The notes beneath the pieces are model-generated. The model did not search any database. It saw only the letters and a program-made list of their open reading frames with translations, and was not told the origin of the DNA. From assembly GCA_052387735.1 (NCBI GenBank), contig JBQTIW010000226.1, forward strand, positions 1-26,965: a stretch of DNA of 26,965 nt, given 5' to 3'. A program made the position numbers and the translations under genes. The stretch is from RBC101 sp052387735 (GTDB lineage Bacteria > Gemmatimonadota > Gemmatimonadetes > Gemmatimonadales > Gemmatimonadaceae). Positions 7,875-17,700 of the stretch are shown piece by piece (positions within the stretch are counted from its first letter, which is position 1; every line of letters begins with the position of its first letter).

Positions 7875-8722
7875 CCTTGGAGTTGCGGAGCCAGCAGCGT
7901 GGCGGTGAGTGCATCGAGGACGAGGATGGCCACTGATGTCACGACCACCGCTTTGGCCGTGGATCGGCCGACCCCCTCGGCGCCGACGTCGGTGACGTAG
8001 CCCTCATACGAGCAGAGATACGAGATGGCGCCACCGAACATGGTGGCCTTGAGGAGCGAGTAGAAAACCTGAAACGGGGCATAGGCCAGTCGTAAGCCCT
8101 CGGCGAACTGCTGCCAGGTGACGTCGGTGGCGTACACCGAGGTCAGGAACGCGGTCGTGATGCCGACGGCGTTGGCGAAGATGACGAGCAGGGGCAACAT
8201 GACGATGCCCGCGAGCAACCTCGGCACCACGAGGTAAGCAATCGGGTTGTAGGCGAGGGTCTCCAGCGCATCGATCTGTTCGGTCACGCGCATGGTCCCG
8301 ATCTCGGCCGTCATCCGCGCGCCCACCCGGCCGGTGAGCACCAGTCCCGTGAGCAGGGGCCCCAGCTCGAGAATGATCATCTGCCGCGCGATGAGACCAA
8401 CGACCGACAGCACCACGCCGGGGAACAGCTGGTATCGGGTCTGCAAGGCGATGACCGAACCGATGAAAGCGGCGACGATGGCGGTGAGGGGGAGCGAGCC
8501 GACGCCGATGGCGTACATCTGCCGTGCGGTGAGCGGAACCCAGGTGCGCCACTCAGCCATGGCGACCAGCGTGTCGCCCAGGAAATACACGCGCTGCCCC
8601 ACGCCGCCGAACATCGCGATGCCAAGGGCCGCCATCTTCCGCAGGAAGAGGAATCCGGTCCGCTGCATCACCGGATATTCTTCGGTGGGCCGGTGCGACC
8701 CGTACAGCGGCGACGCCGTCAT
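7871..8722 (-). CDS. mlaE: MlaE-family phospholipid ABC transporter permease
   Basis: A protein of 283 residues with about five to six transmembrane segments and the diagnostic MlaE stretch TGRVGARMTAEIGTMRV, continuing TEQIDALETLAYNP. It is the membrane part of an MCE/Mla transporter that moves phospholipids across the periplasm. The ATG at 8722 overlaps the lptG stop (ATGA), which fixes the start; it makes the N-terminus somewhat longer than usual (MTASPLYG...), and the internal ATG of the VMQRTG segment is an alternative. The same frame stays open upstream to 9886, but that part is a shadow of lptG. The ATPase partner MlaF is not in the window, so it must be encoded elsewhere. Confidence 0.9.
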   Translation of the reverse strand: MTASPLYGSHRPTEEYPVMQRTGFLFLRKMAALGIAMFGGVGQRVYFLGDTLVAMAEWRTWVPLTARQMYAIGVGSLPLTAIVAAFIGSVIALQTRYQLFPGVVLSVVGLIARQMIILELGPLLTGLVLTGRVGARMTAEIGTMRVTEQIDALETLAYNPIAYLVVPRLLAGIVMLPLLVIFANAVGITTAFLTSVYATDVTWQQFAEGLRLAYAPFQVFYSLLKATMFGGAISYLCSYEGYVTDVGAEGVGRSTAKAVVVTSVAILVLDALTATLLAPQLQG

Positions 8723-9813
8723 GTGCGCACTCGCGCCAGCATGATCAGGCCGATGACGCCGAAGGCGATATTCGGGATCCAGGCCGCCATCTCCGGTGAC
8801 ACGACGCCGCGTCCCCCCACGGCCTTGGTCAATTGGATCAGGATCAGGAATGTGATGGTCGTGCCTAACGACACCCCGATGCCGTATGCGGCGCCGCCGC
8901 GCTGGTTGCTGGTCGCGAGGGGCATGCCGAAGAAGGCGATGATGACGCAGGTGACGGGCACGGCGATCTTGAGGGCGCGCTCCACGCGCAGGGTATTCAC
9001 GTCGCTCCCGGAGCGTTCGAGCGCTTCGATGAAGCGCCCCAGGTCCTCGTAGCCCATGTCGGCCGGCGCCTTGGGCGAGGCCATCAGATCGCGCGGGCTC
9101 TCGCGCATCGCGCGGTCCCGCAAGGAGTCGAAGGTGAACGCGAGGTCTCGCCCTCGGACGGGCACGACATGGAAGGCCCCTTGCTTGACCGTCCAGCCCG
9201 TCCCCGGGCTGTACAGCGCGTGGTTGGCCGACACGATCCAGGAGGGATAGGTGCCGTCGGTCTCGCGACCCTTTCGTTCGATCTCGATGCCCTCGAGATA
9301 GCCACGCTCGACGTTGAGCATCGTCGCGCGATAGACGCGCCCGCGTTCGGCGGCAAAGGCGAAATTGAACCGCTCGTTGCCGGTGGTGAACCTGTTCTCC
9401 TGCAGCACCTCGATGCGCCGCTTGTTGGCCGGCGGGACCACTTCGCTGAGCAGGAGCGCTCCGCCCGAGGCCAGCAGCGCCCCGAAGAGGATGGGAAGGG
9501 TCAGCCGGTGAAACGAGATGCCCGACGCTTTGGCTGCCGTGATCTCCGAGTGTCGCGAGAACGCCCCGATGGAGAACACCGTCGCGAACAGCACCGCCGC
9601 CGGCAGCACGAGCAGCACCGATTCGGGGAACCAATACACGTAGCTCAGCGCGATCTGCTTCGGGCCGAGCGATCGGTTGAGGTACTTGTCGAGGTTGTCC
9701 GTGAGGTCGAAGATGGTGACGATGAGCGGGAAGCCTAACGCCGTTCCAAAGAAGATCTTCCCCCACTCCAGCAACACGTACCGGTCCAAAGGTCGCAGGA
9801 GCCAACGCAGCAT
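8719..9813 (-). CDS. lptG: LPS export permease LptG
   Basis: A 364-residue member of the LptF/LptG (YjgP/YjgQ) permease family, of typical length. There are transmembrane segments near residues 20-38, 58-80 and 102-120, then a periplasmic beta-rich domain (about 130-265), then three more transmembrane helices. The family pattern SRHSEITAAKASGISFHRL is present near residue 85-105. With LptF and the ATPase LptB it extracts lipopolysaccharide from the inner membrane and hands it to LptC/LptA. It starts one nucleotide inside the lptF stop (TGATG at 9811-9815) and its own stop overlaps the start of mlaE. It was called LptG rather than LptF from its second position in the pair and its sequence style; the two are close homologues. 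Confidence 0.88.
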   Translation of the reverse strand: MLRWLLRPLDRYVLLEWGKIFFGTALGFPLIVTIFDLTDNLDKYLNRSLGPKQIALSYVYWFPESVLLVLPAAVLFATVFSIGAFSRHSEITAAKASGISFHRLTLPILFGALLASGGALLLSEVVPPANKRRIEVLQENRFTTGNERFNFAFAAERGRVYRATMLNVERGYLEGIEIERKGRETDGTYPSWIVSANHALYSPGTGWTVKQGAFHVVPVRGRDLAFTFDSLRDRAMRESPRDLMASPKAPADMGYEDLGRFIEALERSGSDVNTLRVERALKIAVPVTCVIIAFFGMPLATSNQRGGAAYGIGVSLGTTITFLILIQLTKAVGGRGVVSPEMAAWIPNIAFGVIGLIMLARVRT

Positions 9814-11639
9814 CAGGAGTCTCCGCGTCGAAACCTGAGACGCCGGCCGAAGTGGCGCAGCGCACCCCAGAACTCCGTGGGGTCACCGCCGCGTGCCGCG
9901 CCGCCGGCGCGCTCCATGCGGGCCACCAGGATCAGTCCCGCCAGCGCGAACAGCAGATTTGCCGCCCACATCGCCGCGGCGGGAGTCAGGATGTTCCGGT
10001 CGGCCAGCGACTCGCCGGCGATCAGGCCCACGTAGTACAGCGCGAAGACGACGAGGCTCACCATGATCACCAGGCCCACGCCGCCGCGCGGAAAACGCAG
10101 GGCAAGCGGCGCGCCTAACAGCACGAAGACCACACAGGCAGCGGAGATGGCGAACTTCTTGTGGATCTCCACGGCGTACTGGTTGATCTGCGCCCGCCAG
10201 CGGATCATTTCGCTGCGCGCCGACTCCATCTCGACGGCGACCGGCACGGTCGGCGCGATGCCGGCAGACGGCGGGAGGATGGCCGCGGAATCGGGAACCC
10301 CGACGGGCAGGTTGGGTGGCGTGCCGCCGGGGTACACCGTGTCACCCTGTGCGTTGATGAAAAACATCGGCGGCGTGCCTCCCGGCACGCCGCCCGCGAC
10401 GGTGCGCAGCGAGTCCGCTCTACGCACGGAGTCCATCCGGGCGACGACCCGCGCCGAGTCCAGCGAACGCAACGAATCGAGCCGCTTCTCGATCCGAAGC
10501 GAATCGACCCTGCGGATCGAATCCCGCCGCGCTTTGAGTGTGTCGGGGGGCTGCTGTTGCGCCACGCTCTGTGCGGACGCCGCCGCGGGCGCGAGGGCCG
10601 CGGCTATCTGCTGCGCGCGCTCCCGGATCCACGGGATGGCCGCCGTATCGACGAACTGCACGGCGTCACAGTACGCCCGACCGAGCGATCCAGTCCGCGC
10701 CCGCGAGGGCTGCCCCTCCGGCGCGGTCGGACTCACCGCTATGTCGACGTTCACTGAACCGTTAGGCGTCGTTTTCGCCACGGCGGCGGCGCGGTCATAC
10801 CGCACGCGCGCCCTGAAGAAATCGCGCTCGAATCGCGCCACTTCGCCCTGCAGCTCGCAGACCGACATCTCGCGATCGCTCTTGTACGTGTCACTCGAAT
10901 CGCGCTGGAAGGCGTTGGCGACACCCTTCACGCGGATCTGGTCGATCTGATAGTACAGGCGCTGCAGCTTCGTGGGCTCTTCCTTCGGAACTTCCTGAAT
11001 GAAGCCATTGTAGAGCGTCAGGCGGAGATCGACGCCATTGCCCGCGAAGGCCATCTCGCCACTGTCGGCGTAGATAGTGCGGCGCCGCAACGCGTCGCTC
11101 AGGTCATAGATGGTGACGTCCCGCAACTTGTTCGTCGCCGGATCGAGGTGCGTCGTGCGGAGAAAGAACTGTCCGGGGGAGACCTCGTTGATGATCTGCT
11201 CCCGGAGCGCGAACGACGGTTTCTTGCGCGCGATGTCGCCCTGCAGCGTGCGCAGGCGATGGTTGGTGAGGGGAAGCAACCGGTCGTTGAACACGATCAT
11301 CCCGAACGAGAACACCAGGCTCCATCCGAGCACCGGCAGCAGGATCCGGCGCATCGAAACGCCATTCGCCTTCATCGCCGTGATCTCGTTCTCCGAGGCC
11401 AGGCGCGAAAACGCGTACAGGACGGACACCAGCACCGCCATCGGCAGGGTCATGGCGACGGTGAAGGGCAGGGACAGCACGAAGAACTCCAGAATCACCT
11501 GCCAGGCGAGTCCCTTGCCGACCAGGTTCCCCAGCTGCTTGGCGATGTAGTTGAGCAGCATGAGGGACGTGAGCGCCGACACGGCGAACAGTAAGGGTCC
11601 CGCGTGCTCTCGGAGGACGTACTTGTGGATTATCTTCAC
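9813..11639 (-). CDS. lptF: LPS export permease LptF with large periplasmic insert
   Basis: A 608-residue LptF/LptG-family permease, about 240 residues longer than usual (E. coli LptF has 366). The N-terminal half has three transmembrane segments (about 14-32, 50-76, 100-118) and the family stretch SRLASENEITAMKANGVSMR. The periplasmic domain follows, then an insert at roughly 265-475, then three C-terminal helices (about 495-512, 520-541, 556-574). The insert is Pro/Ala-rich and contains six DSxR units (residues 373-413), likely a charged helix. The GTG start at 11639 is the only start codon after an in-frame stop upstream. It is the first gene of the lptF-lptG-mlaE-mlaD operon and diverges from the SprA-like gene. 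Its role is LPS extraction with LptG and LptB; the function of the insert is unknown. Confidence 0.88.
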   Translation of the reverse strand: MKIIHKYVLREHAGPLLFAVSALTSLMLLNYIAKQLGNLVGKGLAWQVILEFFVLSLPFTVAMTLPMAVLVSVLYAFSRLASENEITAMKANGVSMRRILLPVLGWSLVFSFGMIVFNDRLLPLTNHRLRTLQGDIARKKPSFALREQIINEVSPGQFFLRTTHLDPATNKLRDVTIYDLSDALRRRTIYADSGEMAFAGNGVDLRLTLYNGFIQEVPKEEPTKLQRLYYQIDQIRVKGVANAFQRDSSDTYKSDREMSVCELQGEVARFERDFFRARVRYDRAAAVAKTTPNGSVNVDIAVSPTAPEGQPSRARTGSLGRAYCDAVQFVDTAAIPWIRERAQQIAAALAPAAASAQSVAQQQPPDTLKARRDSIRRVDSLRIEKRLDSLRSLDSARVVARMDSVRRADSLRTVAGGVPGGTPPMFFINAQGDTVYPGGTPPNLPVGVPDSAAILPPSAGIAPTVPVAVEMESARSEMIRWRAQINQYAVEIHKKFAISAACVVFVLLGAPLALRFPRGGVGLVIMVSLVVFALYYVGLIAGESLADRNILTPAAAMWAANLLFALAGLILVARMERAGGAARGGDPTEFWGALRHFGRRLRFRRGDS

Positions 11640-11732
11640 GCGCGTTTTGTGGGGCCTTCCGGCCCATCAATATAGTCCTTCACGTCGGAGCCCCGACGAC
11701 GGCCCGCTGCCTATTACCCCTCCTCCGAGCGA
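11640..11732. promoter_or_regulatory. Divergent promoter region of lptF and the SprA-like gene
   Basis: This 93-bp gap must carry promoters for both directions. Its only A+T-rich patch, 11669-11676 (AATATAGT), gives a -10-like TATATT on the minus strand and TATAGT on the plus strand. The latter has a weak TTGTGG (11647-11652) 18 bp upstream. An imperfect dyad GGGCC-N4-GGCCC lies at about 11652-11665. No -35 box is clear for lptF. Confidence 0.35.
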
Positions 11733-14700
11733 TTGGTGCGCGCTGACCGGCCCGTCGCACTAGCGGCGCTCGCCGTCGCATTGGCCGCATCGGCGGGTGC
11801 CCAATCGCCACGTCGCGATTCGGCCCGCGTGGCCTCGCCGGGCGACTCGGCCCGCGCGCGGGCGCGCCTCGGGGGGGTCGACTCGCTCGCCCAGTTGTTC
11901 CGGGACGGGCTCGCGCGCAGCGACCTGCGGATCGAGCTGAGCACGCGGTTGGAGGCCAAGGCGCAGCAGACCAGGAACGAGCGGTGCGGCACGAGTGTGC
12001 TCCGTGCCGGATTCAGTTGCCGGTCGCCGTTCACGCCGGCGCTCGACGCGCAGTTCAGTCTGCGGTCAGCCGGTGGATTCACCGACCGGACGAAGGTCGA
12101 CGTCGACTACGACTCGCAGCGCGAATTCGACGGCTCGAACACGATCGCGCTGTCGTATCTGGGCAAGCCCACGGCCAAGCTGCAGCGGGTGGAGGTCGGC
12201 AACGTCTTCTTCACGCCGCCACCCTCCCAGTTCATCACCGCGGGAATCCCCAGTGGGAACTTCGGCGTGCAGGCATCGGCCAGGTTTGGGCCCGTCCGCC
12301 TAACGGGGATCGCGGCGCAGCAGAAGGGCAACGTGATCCGCGACCAGGTATTTTCCGTTGGCGGCTCGACGGTCCATACCGAGCAGCGCGAGATCGAGGA
12401 CTACCAGATCGAACCCCGCCGCTTCTTCCTGAGCATCGACCCGGCGCTGCTGGGATCGTCGTTCCCCAACATCGACATCCTCGATGGCCAGGGGATGCAG
12501 CGGCTGGCGCAATCGCTGGCCGACACCGTGCGTCCCGCGCGCGTATTCATCTATCGGCTGGTCCTCGGCGGTCAGCCGCCCAACCCCAACGGGCCTCGCT
12601 TTCAGCTGTTAGGCGATCCCCTGTCGCGGCCGGGACCGCCGTATGAGCTGTTGCGCGAAGGGGTGGACTACTACATCGATCCATCGCTCCTCTGGTTCGC
12701 CCTCGTGCGGCCGCTGGGGCTCAACAGCGAGCGACTGGTGGTGGCCTACAGTTTCCGGATTGCGGGCCGGGACAGTGTCATCGCGCGCCTGGGCGGGACG
12801 CCGGACCTGGAGTTCGCGCCGGGATCGCAGCAGTTCGCGCATCTCGTCTGGGATCCGCAGCTCAGTCCGGCTCAGCCGGCCTTTCGCCGCGAGATCCGGT
12901 CCGTCTATCGTCTGGGGGGGGATGACCTCCGCCGCGAGACCGTGCAGCTGCGCATCGTGGCCGGAACCAGCGCGGAGCAGGAGAAGCCGCCGGGCGGCTT
13001 CGCGTCGACCTATCTCCAGCTCTTCGGCTTGTCGCAGATCAACAATCCCTCGACGTTCGACGCCGAGAACCGCCTCTGGCCGCGTCCCAACGATCCCAAC
13101 TTCCTGGTCTCGGCGATTCCCGGGACACGGATTTTCCGCGATCAGTTCGTGGTCTTTCCGTCGCTGGAGCCCTTTTCGCGGCGCGGCCTCGCGCGGCCGG
13201 CCGAGGTGGCGGCCAACGACACGATCTACCGCACACCTAACGAGTACATTTACTCGCCACAGCACCCGCAGTCGTTCTACCGGCTGATCGCTCGCTACGA
13301 CGTGTCGGGTGGTTCGGCAGGGACGATCGCGCTCAACTCGGTGCAGATCCGTCCGGGGAGCGAACGCCTCGCGATGGAAGGGCGGCCTCTGGTGCGCGGC
13401 GTCGACTACGAGATCGACTACGAGCTCGGACGCGTCTTGCTGCTGCGGCCCGACACGCTGTCCCGGCACGCACGTCGCGTCGTCGTGCGGTACGAGGAAA
13501 ACCCGCTGTTCGCCACAGTGCCGACGTCCATCCTCGGTCTCTCGTCGCAGTGGACGTTCGGGTCGGGGCAGCTCGCGTTCACGGCGATCTCGCAGTCGCA
13601 GCGCACGACGTTCACCCGGCCACCGTTAGGCTTCGAGCCGCAGTCGGCGATCGTGGCGGGGCTGTCCGGCAACATGGGGTGGGAGCTGCCTCGGCTCACG
13701 CGATGGATCGGTGGACGCACCGACTCGGTGACGGGCCGGGCGCTGGCACCGGCACGTCTCGAGGTCACCGTCGAGCTCGCGGTGTCCCAGCCCCGGCAGC
13801 AGAAGCGACAACAGGCCTACATCGAATCATTCGAGAACGAAGGCGGGGTCAACGTCAACCTGCTCGACGCCCAGTGGCAATTGTCGTCACAGCCCTCGTT
13901 AGGACGTGTGCTGGCGCCGCGCGTGGGGGCGTCCACGCTCGACACGTCGCGCGCCACGGCGCTCGCCTATCAGAACGCCGGCACCGGCCGCGACGGGCGC
14001 CTGGTGCAGTTCACCATCCAGGACATCGATCCGCAGGCGAGCCTGACCGGCACCGGCGTCGCGCCCCCTGAGCAGATTCTCTGGCTGTCGCTGTACCCGC
14101 TGTCCGTCGGCGGGAAGTTCGACGCGACACGGAACCGGTACCAATGGCAGACGGGAGTGCGCCTCGGCGGACGGCGCTGGCGGTCGATCCGCACCACGTT
14201 CGGCGTCGGCGGGAGCGGCATCGACCTCTCGCGCGGCGAGCAGCTGGAGTTCTGGACACTGATCGACACCACGGTGGTCCGACGCGGACGCAATCCCACG
14301 CTGGTCTTCGACTTTGGTGACCTGTCGGAGAACTCGGTAGCGCTCGGTCCCGACAGCGTGGTCGTCCGGGGGGCTGACTCGCTGTACCTGGGTCGCCACC
14401 TCGAGGGATTCGACCGTCTCGACAGCGAGCGGGATCCGTTCTCGCGCGCCTTCAACGCCGATGTCAACGATCTGGGCCTGGCCGGCGACGTGGTAGAGCG
14501 TCTGCGCATCATCACGACGCCGGAGCCGGTGACCGCCTCTAACTTCGCGATCTGTGCCCTCAGCCGCGGGCGCAATCGCGTGTTAGGCGACAACCAGGCC
14601 AACTGTACGGCGCGCAACGGCCGGCTCGATGAGGAGGACATCGATCAGGACAACGCCCTCAACTTCCGGGGCGCGGAGCGTGAGCTCGAACGCGTCCGAC

Positions 14701-17700
14701 GCTTCGTTGTGGACCTCGCCGACCGCCGGTTCTACACCCGCGTCGGCAAATGCGGCGCAGTGGTGCGCGACGTGAACGACGGGATCCCCGCCGACGCCAG
14801 ACTGTGCTGGGTCCAGGTGCGTCTTCCGTTCGCCACGCCCGACGATTCCACCGCGGGCGGTCCCTCGATCCGCCGCGTGCGTGGGTTGCGGCTGACCGTG
14901 GTGTCCGGGACGCAGCTCGACGATGCGCAGTTTTCGATGACGCCGATCGGCCGGCTCCGCGTGGTTGGCGCGCCGTGGCTCAAGCGGTCGGATCGCCCGT
15001 TAAGTGGAGTCGGGGGTGTGGAGGCAGCCCTCGGCGGCTCGGTCATCGCCGCCACGATCGGTACCCAGGATCGCGACTCGACGCGGGGCATTTTCTACCA
15101 ATCGCCGCCGGGGGTGTCGGACCAGCCGGACCAGGCGTCGGGCGTCTTCGGGAGCCAGCAGGTGCAGATCAACGAGCGATCGCTGCGATTGCTGGCGACG
15201 CGTCTGGGGGTCGGAGAGCGGGCCGAAGCGTTCTTCCGCTTTCCCGAAGGACAGCGCAGCCTGATGGGCTACCGGGAACTGCGGCTCTGGGCGCGCGGTC
15301 GCGGCCGTGGATGGGGCCAGACGAGCGACCTGCAGTTCTTCGTGAAGCTGGGTCGCGATGCCGACAATTTCTATCTGTACCGCGCGCCCGCGGCGGCGGG
15401 GAACACCCGCGCCGCCTGGGAACCGGAGGTCCGCGTGCACTTCGAGCGGTTCTACGCCCTCCGCGCTCGGCTGCAGAATGCGTTTCTCCGCGGCGATCAG
15501 TCCTCGTTAGGCTGTACCGGCGTCGACTCCGTGCTGCTGGCACGGAGCGGCCTGCCGATCGGCTTCCGGTCGGCGCGCCATGCGGCCTGCGAGGACGGCT
15601 ACATGGTGTATACGGTCGATCCTGCCGTGACGCCTCCCAACCTGGCCGCCGTGCAGGAGCTGGCGGTCGGCATCGTCCGCATCGACTCGCTGCGGGGCAG
15701 TGATCCGCTCCTCCCGTCCGACACGGCGGAGGTCTGGATCGACGACATCCGCCTCGCCGATCTGGTGAACACGGTGGGATACGCCGGCGAAGTGAGCGCG
15801 ACGCTGAGCGCGGGGGACGTCGGCTCGCTGCGGTTCGCGCTGCGGCGTCGCGATCCCCACTTCCGGCAGATCGGTGAATCGCCGTCCTTCCTCAACAGCG
15901 ACGACCTCGAGATCGCCGCCACGTGGCGGCTGGATCGGGCGCTGCCCCGCGACCTCGGACTCGCCATTCCCCTGACGATCACCCATCGAGCGTCGCAGGT
16001 CGATCCGGAATTCGTCACGCGCTCGGACATCCGCGGAAGCGCGATCGACGGGCTGCGCACGCCGCGGGTCCGTTCGACCTCGCTGGCAGTCAGCGTGCGG
16101 CGTACCACGCCGGACGGCCCCTGGTATCTGAATGCGTTGAACAATGTCGTGTTCGACGGTTCGGCAAACCTCATCGGCAACCGCACGGAGTTCCAGGATG
16201 CCTCGGTGCGCGACCTGCAGGTGGGAGTGGACCTCGCGAGCAGGGGCTTCTTCGACATGCCCGTCACCGACCGGCCGCCCGGGGAAGGGTGGGGCATTCC
16301 CATCCGGCTGTTCGGGGGCGCACCTTCCTTCCTCCGCCTAACGCCGAGCTATGTGCGCGTGACCAGTGCGATCGTGCAGTCGGATGACAAGCGCTCGTCG
16401 TACCTCAAACCGGCACCCGCCAGTGATGACCCGCGCACGTTGGCGCAGGGCGAGCAGCGACTCTGGCGGTCGGTCAGCGCGATGGAGTGGCAGCTGCTCC
16501 CCGCGGTCACCGCGCGCTGGGACGCGTCCAGCGTGCACGACCTCCGAACGTACGATGGCGCGACGCTCAACGCGGTGGCCGCGCGACGCGAACGTGGGGC
16601 ATTGCTGGGCCTCGATGTCGGACTCGAGCGCGAGCGCACCATGACCAGCAGTCTCAGCATCGCGCCGGCGTTGCACGCGTGGGTGCGCCCGCGCCTGGCG
16701 CTCGGCTCCACCTTCGGCATGTTGCGCGACCCGAACAACCGATCGCTCGTCGTGGCGTTCGGGCCTTCCGATGAACCGGTGCCGAGTCTCGTCCGGCGCA
16801 CGGGCAACACGCAGTACCTCACGGCCGCGGCGACCATCGACCCAGCATTGGGGATGACGCAGTGGCGCGGTGAGGGGTCGGCATTGACGCGCATCGCCCG
16901 CGTCATCCGTCCCTTCGACGTGACGGTGTCCCGCAACCAGCTCGCGTCGTACGACGGAATTCCCGTGGCCCCCGGGGTGGGCTTCCAGTTCGGGTTGGGC
17001 ACGATCGATGGCTTTCGATCGCTGGAGGGCTTCATCGCCTCGAACGCCGGGGCGAGTACGGATGTCGTCGTGACCAACGTGTTCGCGCTGCCGGCCGGCG
17101 TCGCGCTGACAAACCGGGCGCAGCGAACGGCGTCGCGTCACTGGAACCGCCGTGTCGTGGACCGCACGACGCAAATCGAAGGAGACCAGGTCGTGTATCC
17201 GGACGTCGCGCTTCGCTGGAGCGGACAACCGCAATTGTTGCGCGGCATGTTTTCGACCCTGGGGTTCACGGCGCGTGCGCTGCGCGCCCGGCAAACGTGG
17301 ACCACGCCGAGCGATCTACCAGGTGGCAACGCGGAAGTGCGGCGATCGCAACAGCTCAGCCTTCCGCTCTCGGCGAGCCTGGTGACCGCTTGGGGGAACA
17401 TCGCGCTGGCCGGAACGTATGCCTATTCGCGACGCGTCGACTCGCTCCCGGGCAGCGTCGCCAAGGGCCGCACGAGTGATCTGGTGACCGACATGAGCAA
17501 GTCGTTTCCGCTGCCGACCTCGTGGCGGCTGCCATCACCACTGCGGGCCCGGATGTCGTATCAGGAAACACTGGCCGAAAACTTCGTGTCCAATGCCGCT
17601 GTGGTCGGCGCCAGAAGTCGCCTCACCGATAATGGCCGCCGGGCTGTCAACCTCAATCTCGACACGGACCTGTCGGAGACGATGACGTTCAGCGTGCAGG

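Noticed and set aside
6777..8000. 407-codon plus-strand open frame
   Set aside because: It crosses the end of the EAL gene, the hairpin and the antisense of mlaD and mlaE. It has no domain and is explained by high G+C.
8723..9886. Upstream extension of the mlaE frame, giving a 671-residue open frame
   Set aside because: It is the out-of-frame shadow of lptG on the same strand. LptG has clear family structure there, while the extension is Arg/Pro-rich without domains, and the mlaE start is fixed by its ATGA overlap.
16338..17294. 318-codon minus-strand open frame
   Set aside because: Antisense shadow of the SprA-like gene; low-complexity Arg/His/Gly-rich sequence with no motif.
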